A stretch of DNA of 15,049 bases from Bacteroidota bacterium (GTDB lineage Bacteria > Bacteroidota > Bacteroidia > Chitinophagales > Chitinophagaceae), in assembly GCA_023436425.1 (NCBI GenBank), contig JAEZJD010000123.1:1-15049 (forward strand), given 5' to 3'. Under the pieces are notes generated by a model. It did not search any database. It saw only the letters and a program-made list of their open reading frames with translations, and had not been told where the DNA came from. The stretch's first letter is position 1. The number at the start of each line of letters is the position of its first letter. Positions 1 to 8,346 of this stretch are shown here, piece after piece. Made by a program: the position numbers and the translations under genes.

Positions 1-845
1 GTGCTGCATCATCTGATTACAACTGGACGGAAGTGTTGATGAAGAATGTTCCCTCGCATCTTATTGAAGGTGTCGCTCTTCACCACTACTCAGTAATCGA
101 TTGGAACAAGAAAGGTCCGGACGTTGATTTTTCCGAGGCTGAATATTTCGCCACTATGCGACAAGCGCTGCTTATGGATTCGCTCATAACAAAGCATGCG
201 ACCATCATGGACAAATATGATCCAAAGAAAAAAATAGCGCTGGTGGTGGATGAATGGGGCGGCTGGTATGATGTACGTCCAGGTACAAATGGAGCATTCT
301 TGTTTCAGCAGAATACTATGCGTGATGCGATGATTGCCGGAGCTACACTGAATATTTTCAATAATCATGCAGACCGGGTGCGGATGGCAAATCTCGCACA
401 GGCAATAAATGTGCTGCAAGCTGTGATACTAACGGATGGAGAAAAGATGATTCTCACTCCTACTTACCATGTAATGGAAATGTACAATGTGCATCAGGAT
501 GCGTTGTTGCTTCCATTGTCGATTAAGAGTAGTGATTATTTTTTTGATAACAAAAAACTCACCGCTGTTTCGGCATCGGCATCGAAAAATAGAGATGGTG
601 CCATTCACATTTCGCTGACGAACATTCATCCAAAGAACGCTGAGAAAGTGACCATAGATTTTGCAGATGCAAAAGGTAAAAATGTTGTTGGTCGCATACT
701 TACTTCTGACAAACTGCAGAGCTATAATTCATTCGAAACGCCGGAAAAAATCAAGCCGCAGCCATTCACTGAAGCAAAAATTAACGGGAGCACCTTAACG
801 CTAACCCTGCCACCGTTTTCTGTTGTCGTTCTGGAACTTAAATGA
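1..845 (+). CDS. Alpha-L-arabinofuranosidase, GH51, C-terminal part (5' truncated)
   Basis: The open frame runs in from the left edge (first full codon at base 3), so the gene starts outside the window; about 280 residues are visible. It reads SDYNWTEVLMKN, then the end of the GH51 (beta/alpha)8 barrel. The motif VVDEWGGWYD carries the probable catalytic nucleophile Glu (codon 252-254), the hallmark of the family. The acid/base Glu lies in the missing part. After PTYHVMEMYNVHQ comes the small C-terminal beta-sandwich, ending in PPFSVVVLELK. GH51 enzymes release L-arabinofuranose from arabinoxylan or arabinan. The stop is 6 bases before the deacetylase gene, so the two are probably co-transcribed. 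Whether the protein is exported cannot be seen, because the N-terminus is missing. Family assignment is firm; the exact substrate is inferred from the neighbours. Confidence 0.93.
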   Translation, partial: AASSDYNWTEVLMKNVPSHLIEGVALHHYSVIDWNKKGPDVDFSEAEYFATMRQALLMDSLITKHATIMDKYDPKKKIALVVDEWGGWYDVRPGTNGAFLFQQNTMRDAMIAGATLNIFNNHADRVRMANLAQAINVLQAVILTDGEKMILTPTYHVMEMYNVHQDALLLPLSIKSSDYFFDNKKLTAVSASASKNRDGAIHISLTNIHPKNAEKVTIDFADAKGKNVVGRILTSDKLQSYNSFETPEKIKPQPFTEAKINGSTLTLTLPPFSVVVLELK

Positions 846-851
846 TCAAAA

Positions 852-1649
852 ATGAAAAAAGCCATCCTGCTATTTCTTATCACTGCTGTCACTATCAGCG
901 GCGTAACCGCTCAACAAAGTGTTGCTTGGAAAGGGAAAAAATGTACTGTGGTGTTGACCTACGACGACGGGTTGAACATTGATTTGACCAGGGTAATTCC
1001 TGCGCTTGACTATTTCGGATTGAAAGGCACATTCTACATCTCCGATTACTTCAACGGATTGAATAAACAAATTCCCGGATGGAAGAAAGCGGCAGCAAAA
1101 GGACATGAGTTAGCAAATCACACCATATGGCACGCATGTGAAGGTGGCCGCACCGGACGGGAGTTTGTCAAAGACTACGACCTGCGGTTTTATACCGTTA
1201 AAAGAATGACTGACGAAGTACAAGCAATGAACAATATTCTGAAAGCCATTGACGGAAAGGACAAACGAACCTTTGCCTATCCTTGCGGTGATACCAAAAT
1301 TCACGACACAGCTTACATTGATCCGTTGCGCAATGATTTTGTTGCGGCACGCGGTGTGCAGTCATACATGCCAACGATCGACAAAGCCGACTTGTATTAC
1401 CTGCCGTGCTACATGATGAACGGCCAATCGGGCGAGCAAATGATAGAGTTGGTAAAGCAGGCGATGAACAAAAATGCGCTGCTCGTTTTCCTTTTTCACG
1501 GTGTTGGTGGTGAGCATTCATTGAACGTTTCGTTGGAAGCACATCGAAAGCTGCTGAAGTTTTTGCAACAAAATCAAAAACAGATCTGGGTCGCGCCAAT
1601 GATTGATGTTGCTGAACATATAAAAAAGTATCAATCGAAAGCAATGTAG
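852..1649 (+). CDS. Exported polysaccharide deacetylase (NodB/CE4-like)
   Basis: The protein has 265 residues. It begins with a signal peptide of about 20 residues ending VTA|QQ, so it is exported to the periplasm or beyond. The NodB-fold metal site is visible: TYDDG (Asp38, Asp39) near the start and HTIWH (His90, His94) as the H-x3-H motif. FAYPCGD (about 142-148) is the substrate-groove motif, and LFHGVGG (His216) is the late catalytic His motif. Family members remove N- or O-acetyl groups from chitin, peptidoglycan or xylan. Next to GH51, GH43 and GH3 genes, an acetyl-xylan esterase role is likely but inferred. The ATG lies 6 bases after the upstream stop, which fits an operon. The next gene on this strand comes after 287 bases, so transcription may end or restart there. 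Confidence 0.88.
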   Translation: MKKAILLFLITAVTISGVTAQQSVAWKGKKCTVVLTYDDGLNIDLTRVIPALDYFGLKGTFYISDYFNGLNKQIPGWKKAAAKGHELANHTIWHACEGGRTGREFVKDYDLRFYTVKRMTDEVQAMNNILKAIDGKDKRTFAYPCGDTKIHDTAYIDPLRNDFVAARGVQSYMPTIDKADLYYLPCYMMNGQSGEQMIELVKQAMNKNALLVFLFHGVGGEHSLNVSLEAHRKLLKFLQQNQKQIWVAPMIDVAEHIKKYQSKAM

Positions 1650-1936
1650 TTGAAGGATGAAAACGGTTCTTTGATGTTGAAAAATTTGGCTTAAGCTGAG
1701 TTGCTATACTGGCTTCTGCTGCTGCTTCTGTTGGGACTTTGAGGGATTGCACCTTGGCTTCCGGCAGTTCGGTGCGTTCTGTTTGTTGTGCGAATGGTGC
1801 CAGTTGAAGTGTCGTTGTTTTGCTTCTGTTGATAAGTGCGACAGCAGATGAAAGGAGCGTTGCAAGTAAAGTTAAATAGTAGTACTGCAGACGGTATCAA
1901 AATATAAATCGCGTCACCTACACAACAATTCACATT
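1650..1936. other. 287-base gap without a supported gene
   Basis: No convincing + strand gene or terminator is present. A GCTTAAGC palindrome lies near 1688-1695 and a CTGCTGCTTCTG run near 1717-1728; neither is a recognised site. On the - strand a stop-free frame from about 1885 leftwards translates to a hydrophobic stretch (YLTLLATLLSSAVALINRSK) followed by a Thr/Ala/Glu-rich part. It has no ATG, GTG or TTG near its beginning and runs into the antisense of the deacetylase gene, so it is not called. The promoter for the downstream sugar-oxidation/GH43/GH3 unit is expected here, but I see no clear Bacteroidota TTTG/TAnnTTTG pair. Confidence 0.5.
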
Positions 1937-3046
1937 ATGGAAGAACATAACTTCTCTCGCAGAAAATTCCTCTACAACCTTGCAATGGCTAGTCTAAGTA
2001 TTCCGCTTATTTCCTCAGGCTGTGATACACCACAACACACACAAAGTATGAATAAGAATAGCAAACTCGGAATTGCACTCGTTGGCCTTGGAACGTATTC
2101 TTCAATTCTTGCCGAAGCATTGCAGGAAACGGAGCAATGTTATCTCGCGGCAATTGTCACCGGCTCGCCGTCGAAAATTCCGACGTGGCAGAGTAAATAC
2201 AATATTGTTGACGGTAACATCTATAACTACCAAGACTTCGATTCAATCGCAAATAATAAAGACGTTGACATTGTGTATGTGGTGCTCCCAAATTCAATGC
2301 ACGAAGAATATGTTGTACGTGCAGCACGGGCAGGGAAGCATGTGATCTGTGAAAAGCCGATGGCACTTTCCGTAGCGGAGTGTGACAGAATGATTGCAGC
2401 TTGTAAAAAAGCAGGCAGGATGTTGTCGGTCGGTTATCGGTTGCATTTTGAACCGTACAATCTGGAGATGCAGCACCTGGGTCAAAACAAAGTCTATGGT
2501 GAATTAAAAACATTGAGTGCCGGTTTTGGTTTCAACATTGGCGATCCTACTCAATGGCGTTTGAAAAAAGCGTTGGCAGGCGGCGGTCCGTTGCAGGATT
2601 TAGGCATCTACTGCATACAGGGTTTTTGCTACACAACAGGATTGACACCCATTGCCGTCACTGCCCAGGAAGGTGCGAAAACAAATCCCGAAAAGTTCAA
2701 AGAAGTGGAACAATCACTCACATGGCAAATGGAAATGCCCGCTGGAATTCTATGCGAAGGCAAGACAAGTTATGCTGACAACATGAATTACCTTGAAACA
2801 GAAGCGGAACACGGAAAATTTGGCTTGCGACCTGCATTCAACTACTCCGGTCAACAAGGCCACACTCCGAAAGGAGCAATGAATTTTGCAAGAGTAAATC
2901 AGCAGGCCAGGCAAATGGATGATTTTGCATTAGCAATTAAAAACAACAGACCTACGCCTGTTCCGGGTGAAATGGGCAGAAGGGATGTTCGCATTATGGA
3001 GGCTATTTACGAAGCCATGGCTACAGGCAAAAAAGTAAAAGTTTAA
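1937..3046 (+). CDS. Tat-exported Gfo/Idh/MocA family sugar oxidoreductase, probable lipoprotein
   Basis: The protein has 369 residues. The N-terminus carries a twin-arginine signal (SRRKFL, Arg8-Arg9), then a hydrophobic stretch and a lipobox-like SSGC (Cys29), so it is probably exported folded with its cofactor and lipid-anchored. A Rossmann fold follows with GIALVGLGTYSS (about 45-56). The family motif CEKPMA (Glu139-Lys140-Pro141) supplies the usual catalytic-site Lys. GYRLHFEP (about 166-173) and GGGPLQDLGIYCIQ (Asp221, Tyr225) resemble glucose-fructose oxidoreductase and related pyranose dehydrogenases. These use NAD(P) to oxidize a sugar to a lactone. The SMP-30 lactonase gene starts 10 bases later and GH43 and GH3 genes follow, so xylose or arabinose is a plausible substrate (inference). 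Members of this superfamily with other reactions, including GH109-like glycosidases, cannot be fully excluded. Confidence 0.88.
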   Translation: MEEHNFSRRKFLYNLAMASLSIPLISSGCDTPQHTQSMNKNSKLGIALVGLGTYSSILAEALQETEQCYLAAIVTGSPSKIPTWQSKYNIVDGNIYNYQDFDSIANNKDVDIVYVVLPNSMHEEYVVRAARAGKHVICEKPMALSVAECDRMIAACKKAGRMLSVGYRLHFEPYNLEMQHLGQNKVYGELKTLSAGFGFNIGDPTQWRLKKALAGGGPLQDLGIYCIQGFCYTTGLTPIAVTAQEGAKTNPEKFKEVEQSLTWQMEMPAGILCEGKTSYADNMNYLETEAEHGKFGLRPAFNYSGQQGHTPKGAMNFARVNQQARQMDDFALAIKNNRPTPVPGEMGRRDVRIMEAIYEAMATGKKVKV

Positions 3047-3056
3047 ACTTATACTT

Positions 3057-3992
3057 ATGACCAACAACTATCAGCGATTAATCGCCTTCGCCTATGCCGC
3101 AATCATTTTTTCGTTCAATTATTCGTGCAGTTCAAAAATGGCAACGAGCGCAAAAGCCAACAGCAACATGAGTATTATCGCAGATGGAGCAACGTTGCAG
3201 TTGCTGTCCAATCAATTTTCGTTCACAGAAGGTCCCGCTGCGGATGCAGATGGCAACGTCTATTTCACCGATCAGCCAAATGATAAAATCTGGAAATATT
3301 CGACAGACGGAAAGCTCACGATCTTCCTGGATAGAACCGGAAGATCAAACGGTTTGTACTTTGACAAAAAAGGCAATCTTATTGCGTGTGCAGATGAGAA
3401 CAACCAATTGTGGCAAATTGGTCCTGACAAGAAAATATCTGTTCTGGTAAACAATTTCAAAGGACAAAAACTAAATGGACCGAACGACTTGTGGATTGAT
3501 GCTAAAGCCGGCATTTACATCACCGACCCGTACTATCAACGGCCGTATTGGCAGAGAACTACACCTGAAATCAGTGGTGAAAAAGTTTATTATTTACCGC
3601 CGGCAACAAGTGAACTAATGTTGGCTTCAGACAACTTCAAAAAACCAAATGGGATAATCGGTACACCAGATGGCAAACAATTGTATGTAGCGGATATTGG
3701 TGACAACAAAACATACCGTTTCGATATCAATTCTGATGGTACACTTTCAAATCAAAAGGTGTTTGTTCATCAGGGTTCTGATGGAATGACAATTGACGAG
3801 AGAGGGAATATTTATCTCACCGGCGACGGGGTAACAGTTTACAATAAAGACGGAGAAAAGATTGAGCACATTGCTGTTCCGGCAAAGTGGACAGCAAACG
3901 TAACGTTTGGTGGAAAAGAAAAAAACACACTTTTCATCACAGCATCTGAAAACGTTTTCATGCTCCGGATGAAAACAAAAGGAGCAAATTAA
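3057..3992 (+). CDS. SMP-30/gluconolactonase family lactonase, lipoprotein
   Basis: The protein has 311 residues. A hydrophobic N-terminus ends in a lipobox-like FNYSC (Cys24), so it is likely a lipoprotein. The rest is the six-bladed beta-propeller of the SMP-30/LRE family. Visible metal-site motifs are FTEGP (Glu58), LNGPND (Asn143), KPNGI (Asn198) and GSDGM (Asp242), the usual ligands for a divalent metal. Repeating propeller strands read GNVYFTD, GIYITDP, QLYVADI and GNIYLTG. Such enzymes hydrolyse aldono-lactones to aldonic acids. The gene lies 10 bases after the oxidoreductase gene and 5 bases before the GH43 gene, so the oxidoreductase and lactonase could form a lactone-making and lactone-opening pair. 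Family is firm; the sugar (xylono-, arabinono- or gluconolactone) is inferred. Confidence 0.9.
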   Translation: MTNNYQRLIAFAYAAIIFSFNYSCSSKMATSAKANSNMSIIADGATLQLLSNQFSFTEGPAADADGNVYFTDQPNDKIWKYSTDGKLTIFLDRTGRSNGLYFDKKGNLIACADENNQLWQIGPDKKISVLVNNFKGQKLNGPNDLWIDAKAGIYITDPYYQRPYWQRTTPEISGEKVYYLPPATSELMLASDNFKKPNGIIGTPDGKQLYVADIGDNKTYRFDINSDGTLSNQKVFVHQGSDGMTIDERGNIYLTGDGVTVYNKDGEKIEHIAVPAKWTANVTFGGKEKNTLFITASENVFMLRMKTKGAN

Positions 3993-3997
3993 CAACC

Positions 3998-5704
3998 ATG
4001 AGGAAAGTTGTAATCGCCTTGTTTGTCCTTTCATGTGCCTTTTCAATGAATGCACAAACAAAACATTATTCAAACCCAATTATTTCGGGCTTCTACCCTG
4101 ATCCGAGTATTTGCCGGGTTGGAGCTGATTATTACCTTGTGAACTCAACATTTGCCTATTTCCCCGGCATTCCTGTTTTTCATAGCAAAGATTTGGTGAA
4201 CTGGAAATTGATCGACCATGTAGTTACAAGCGCAGAGCAAATGGATTTTACAGGGCTCGGCGTTTCCCGAGGCATCTTTGCTCCGACTATCAGATATCAC
4301 AACGGAGTTTTTTATGTTACCTGTACTCTGATTGATGGTGGCGGCAATTTTGTTGTCACTGCATCTAACCCGGGCGGGCCGTGGTCCAAACCCTCGTGGC
4401 TGCCCATTAATGGCATCGATCCTTCGTTGTTTTTTGATGACGATGGAAAATGCTACATTACCTACAATAGCATTCCGCCGGATGATAAAAGTTTGTACAG
4501 TGGTCACCGCACCATTAGAATGAATGAATTTGATTATAAGAATCTGAAGATCATTGGTGAAAACAAAATACTTGTAAACGGTGGCACCGACATATCCAGG
4601 AAGCCAAGCTGGATAGAAGGTCCGCACGTGATCAAAAAATATGGATACTATTATTTAATTTCTGCGGAAGGCGGTACCGGGCCCGATCACTCGGTTGTTG
4701 CATTCAGAAGTAAAAACATTTGGGGTCCGTACTTATCGTACGAGCAAAACCCGATCCTTACACAACGACATTTAAATTCAGAGAGAAAAAACCCAATAAC
4801 ATCAACAGGTCATGCCGACTTGGTGGAACTGCCGGACGGCAGATGGTACACAGTGTTTTTAGGAACACGTCCCTACGAAGAAGATTACTTCAATACGGGA
4901 AGAGAAACTTTTCTTACGCCTGTTGAATGGAAAGATCAGTGGCCTCACATTAATCCCAACCACGAAAAAGTGCTGTATCATTATCCGTTGCCTTTGCCCG
5001 AGATGAAACTTGCCGGTGCAAATAAATACAACGGCAACTTTTCTTTGAAAGATGAATTCAACACACCAACTCTCAACCTCGACTGGATTTTCCTGCGAAC
5101 AGTGAAAAAGAAATGGTACAGCCTCACGCAAAAAAAAGACAAGCTAACAATGAGGGTTCGACCGGAAACAGTTGCCGGCAAAATGAACCCGTCCTACATC
5201 GGCAGACGACAACAGCACACAAAATTTTCTGCGAGTACATCGCTCATATTTAACCCAGCTTCCGACAATGAAAAAGTCGGACTACTATGTTTCATGAATG
5301 AAGATCATTTCTATTTTCTATGCAAATCAAAAGAAAATGGGAAAAACATAGTTCAGCTTTATCAATCATCGGCAAATGCAGCAGATAGTAATCGCATGAA
5401 TTTGATACAAGCTGTGAAATTGCCTGAAAACACCCGCAAAGTTTACCTGAAGGTGAACGCCGACGGCGCCGATTACAATTTCTTTTACAGCACCGACAAC
5501 AAGCGCTGGAATGTGGTGAAAGAAAAAGTTGACGGAAAATTTCTGAGCACTAAAGTAGCAGGAGGCTTTGGTGGCAATTTTGTCGGGAATACTATAGGAG
5601 TGTATGCTACGTCCTTAGGAAAAACTAGTAGTAACTCCGCATCTTTTGAATGGTTTCACTACAGCGGTAATGATGAAGTACATAGAACAATCAGTAAAGA
5701 ATAA
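3998..5704 (+). CDS. GH43 beta-xylosidase/alpha-L-arabinofuranosidase with C-terminal beta-sandwich
   Basis: The protein has 568 residues and a signal peptide ending SMNA|QTK (about residue 19). The five-bladed GH43 propeller covers about 23-330. The catalytic triad is visible: FYPDPSI gives the general base Asp35, GIDPSLFFDDDG gives the pKa-tuning Asp141, and SWIEGPH gives the general acid Glu207. GHADLVE (His272) is the usual late active-site His. From about 345 to 560 runs a concanavalin-like beta-sandwich of the type found after xylosidase GH43 domains, starting FSLKDEFNTPTLNLDW. The VNSTFAYFPGIPVFHSKDLVNW region is typical of xylosidase-like GH43 subfamilies. It would trim xylo-oligosaccharides or arabinose branches. 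Its ATG lies 5 bases after the lactonase stop and its stop lies 10 bases before the GH3 start. Confidence 0.94.
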   Translation: MRKVVIALFVLSCAFSMNAQTKHYSNPIISGFYPDPSICRVGADYYLVNSTFAYFPGIPVFHSKDLVNWKLIDHVVTSAEQMDFTGLGVSRGIFAPTIRYHNGVFYVTCTLIDGGGNFVVTASNPGGPWSKPSWLPINGIDPSLFFDDDGKCYITYNSIPPDDKSLYSGHRTIRMNEFDYKNLKIIGENKILVNGGTDISRKPSWIEGPHVIKKYGYYYLISAEGGTGPDHSVVAFRSKNIWGPYLSYEQNPILTQRHLNSERKNPITSTGHADLVELPDGRWYTVFLGTRPYEEDYFNTGRETFLTPVEWKDQWPHINPNHEKVLYHYPLPLPEMKLAGANKYNGNFSLKDEFNTPTLNLDWIFLRTVKKKWYSLTQKKDKLTMRVRPETVAGKMNPSYIGRRQQHTKFSASTSLIFNPASDNEKVGLLCFMNEDHFYFLCKSKENGKNIVQLYQSSANAADSNRMNLIQAVKLPENTRKVYLKVNADGADYNFFYSTDNKRWNVVKEKVDGKFLSTKVAGGFGGNFVGNTIGVYATSLGKTSSNSASFEWFHYSGNDEVHRTISKE

Positions 5705-5714
5705 TTATTAACAA

Positions 5715-8321
5715 ATGAAAATTCTTTTTACAATAGCTGTTGCTTTCATAAGCGTAAGTTTCTGCTCTGCTCAAACATATCCGTTCCAAAATACATCTCT
5801 CACTTTCGATCAACGGGTGAATGACCTTGTATCCCGACTGACACTGGAAGAGAAAGTGGCGCAGATGCTTAACTCCACGCCGGCGATTCCGCGATTAGGT
5901 ATTCCCGCTTACGACTGGTGGAACGAAGTTCTGCATGGCGTTGCAAGAACACCGTATCACACAACATCATTTCCGCAGGCTATCGCCATGGCTGCAACGT
6001 TCGACACTGCTTCCATTAAGTTAATGGCAGAATATTCTGCAACAGAGGGAAGAGCCATTTTCAACAAAGCAAATGCCGATGGCAAAGCCGGCCAGCGCTA
6101 TGTAGGTCTAACATACTGGACACCAAACATCAACATCTTCCGCGATCCAAGATGGGGTCGCGGGCAGGAAACGTATGGCGAAGATCCTTTCCTCACCGCA
6201 ACAATGGGTAAAGCTTTCGTGCGTGGTTTGCAGGGCGATGATCCTAAATACTTGCGTGCTGCAGCATGTGCCAAACACTATGCAGTGCACAGCGGACCCG
6301 AACCGTCGCGCCACCGCTTTGACGTGAACCCAACTAATTACGACTTATGGAACACCTATTTGCCAGGTTTTAAGGAACTGGTCACAAATGCACATGTTGC
6401 CGGTGTTATGTGCGCCTATAATGCATTTCGCTCACAGCCGTGTTGCGCAAGCGATCCTTTGATGATTTACATTCTGCGCAAGCGGTGGAAATTTACCGGA
6501 TACGTAACATCTGACTGCGGTGCCATCGATGATTTTTTTAACTTTCATAAGACGCACCGTGATGCGGTATCGGCATCAGCCGACGCAGTGTTGCATGGAA
6601 CCGATGTTGACTGTGGCAACGTGGCGTACAAGACTTTAGTGCAGGCTGTTCAGCAGGGGAAGATCAAACAATCGGACTTAGATGCGTCACTCCGCCGTTT
6701 GTTTCTTATCCGTTTTCGTCTGGGCATGTTCGATCCTCCTTCAATGGTGCCGTATGCACAAACACCTGAAATCGTTTTGGAATCTGCGGCACATCATGCC
6801 CATGCGCTGAAGATGGCAAGGCAATCGATAGTATTGCTGAAAAACAGCAACAACACTTTGCCGCTCAGTAAAAACATCAAAAAAATAGCAGTACTTGGTC
6901 CGAATGCGGATAACGCCATTGCTGTTTTAGGAAATTATAACGGAAGTCCTTCTCATGTCGTTACTGCACTAGAGGGGATTAAAACAAAACTTCCTAATGC
7001 AGATGTGCTGTACGAAAAAGCGATCAATTTCACTGACGATACTTTGATGCAATACACCAACACCTATGACCAGTTCACTTGGCAAGGACAAAGAGGGCTT
7101 TATGCTGAGTACTTCGATAACAAAGATTTGAAAGGTCAACCGGTGGCGACCCGAGCGGAGATAACACTCGATCATACCTGGCAGGATGGAGACACCGTGG
7201 TGGGGAAGCTGAAAGCAAATAATTTTTCGGCGCGATACAGTACCGACTTTACGCCAAAAGAAACTGGCGACATCACGTTTGAACTTGAGGCTGATGATGG
7301 ATATCGTTTTTTTGTAAATGGTGAGCAGGTGATAGACGCATGGAGCAGAAACCGCTGGGGTGCCAGAACATACAAGTTATTTGCTGAAAAAGACAAAGCC
7401 TATCGTTTAGTTGTTGAATACAACCAGGGCGAAGGCAAAGCCGGTGTGCATTTGAGAACCGGACATTTTGTAAAAACCGATTTCGCCGCATTAGCAAATC
7501 GGATGAAAGATGCGGACGCTATCATCTTCGTCGGAGGAATTTCGCCTCAGCTGGAAGGCGAGGAAATGCGTGTTGATTATCCGGGTTTTAATGGCGGCGA
7601 CCGCACAACTATTATGCTGCCGAAGGTGCAAACAGATTTGTTGAAAGTATTGAAAACAACAGGTAAACCAATCGTGTTTGTTATGATGACCGGAAGCGCT
7701 GTAGCTACACCCTGGGAAGCGCAAAATTTACCAGCCATTGTAAACGCGTGGTATGGCGGACAGGATGCAGGAACCGCCATTGCTGATGTTTTCTTTGGCG
7801 ACTACAATCCTGCAGGTCGTCTGCCGGTTACCTTCTACGCCAGTGATTCAGATCTAAAGGACTTCAATGATTATGACATGGAAAACCGCACCTACCGTTA
7901 TTTCAAAGGTGTTCCGTTGTACGGCTTTGGATATGGTTTGAGTTACACAACCTTTGCTTACAGTCGTTTAAAGCTGCCGGCAAATGCCACAAAAGAAAAA
8001 AACATTGTTGTTACGGTTGATGTAACAAATACAGGCAAAAAAGATGGTGAAGAAGTAGTGCAGTTATATGTGTCCGGACAGGGTAAGCAGTCACCAATCA
8101 GATCACTTAAAGGCTTTCAACGAATTTTTCTGAGCGCTGGTGAAAACAAAACGTTGCAATTCACTTTGACACCTGAAGACCTTTCCATTTTTGACGACAA
8201 CGGGATTCCGAAACCGTTCACAGGGAAGGTACTTATCTCGGTAGGTGGCAGCCAGCCCGACGCCGGAACGATAAAGACCAAAAAGACTGTTCAGGGTTGG
8301 GTTCAGATGCCGCTGCCTTAA
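5715..8321 (+). CDS. GH3 beta-xylosidase/beta-glucosidase with inserted PA14 domain
   Basis: The protein has 868 residues, long for GH3 because of an insertion. The signal peptide ends CSA|QTY (about residue 19). The N-terminal TIM barrel shows YDWWNEVLHGVA (about 66-77), FRDPRWGRGQETYGEDP, the substrate-binding KH (Lys187-His188), and GYVTSDCGAIDDF with the nucleophile Asp267. The second domain starts near 366 (ARQSIVLLKN). A PA14 carbohydrate-binding domain (about 455-585, GLYAEYFDN to HLRTGHF) is inserted in it. The domain then resumes with VGGISPQLEGEE (candidate acid/base Glu614-617). A fibronectin III-like domain (about 765-850, VDVTNTGKKDGEEVVQLYV) ends the protein. The WWNE and HGVAR pattern is closest to xylosidase-type GH3. 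It is the last glycosidase of the operon. Confidence 0.94.
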   Translation: MKILFTIAVAFISVSFCSAQTYPFQNTSLTFDQRVNDLVSRLTLEEKVAQMLNSTPAIPRLGIPAYDWWNEVLHGVARTPYHTTSFPQAIAMAATFDTASIKLMAEYSATEGRAIFNKANADGKAGQRYVGLTYWTPNINIFRDPRWGRGQETYGEDPFLTATMGKAFVRGLQGDDPKYLRAAACAKHYAVHSGPEPSRHRFDVNPTNYDLWNTYLPGFKELVTNAHVAGVMCAYNAFRSQPCCASDPLMIYILRKRWKFTGYVTSDCGAIDDFFNFHKTHRDAVSASADAVLHGTDVDCGNVAYKTLVQAVQQGKIKQSDLDASLRRLFLIRFRLGMFDPPSMVPYAQTPEIVLESAAHHAHALKMARQSIVLLKNSNNTLPLSKNIKKIAVLGPNADNAIAVLGNYNGSPSHVVTALEGIKTKLPNADVLYEKAINFTDDTLMQYTNTYDQFTWQGQRGLYAEYFDNKDLKGQPVATRAEITLDHTWQDGDTVVGKLKANNFSARYSTDFTPKETGDITFELEADDGYRFFVNGEQVIDAWSRNRWGARTYKLFAEKDKAYRLVVEYNQGEGKAGVHLRTGHFVKTDFAALANRMKDADAIIFVGGISPQLEGEEMRVDYPGFNGGDRTTIMLPKVQTDLLKVLKTTGKPIVFVMMTGSAVATPWEAQNLPAIVNAWYGGQDAGTAIADVFFGDYNPAGRLPVTFYASDSDLKDFNDYDMENRTYRYFKGVPLYGFGYGLSYTTFAYSRLKLPANATKEKNIVVTVDVTNTGKKDGEEVVQLYVSGQGKQSPIRSLKGFQRIFLSAGENKTLQFTLTPEDLSIFDDNGIPKPFTGKVLISVGGSQPDAGTIKTKKTVQGWVQMPLP

Positions 8322-8346
8322 TCGGTGGGTGAAATAAATTAGGAAA

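Noticed and set aside
1198..1752. 184-residue - strand frame antisense to the deacetylase gene
   Set aside because: Most of it is antisense to a gene with clear catalytic motifs; only the part in the gap is listed as a weak finding.
4145..4627. 160-residue - strand frame opposite the GH43 gene
   Set aside because: It is antisense to the catalytic propeller, whose motifs are intact; no start context or domain is visible.
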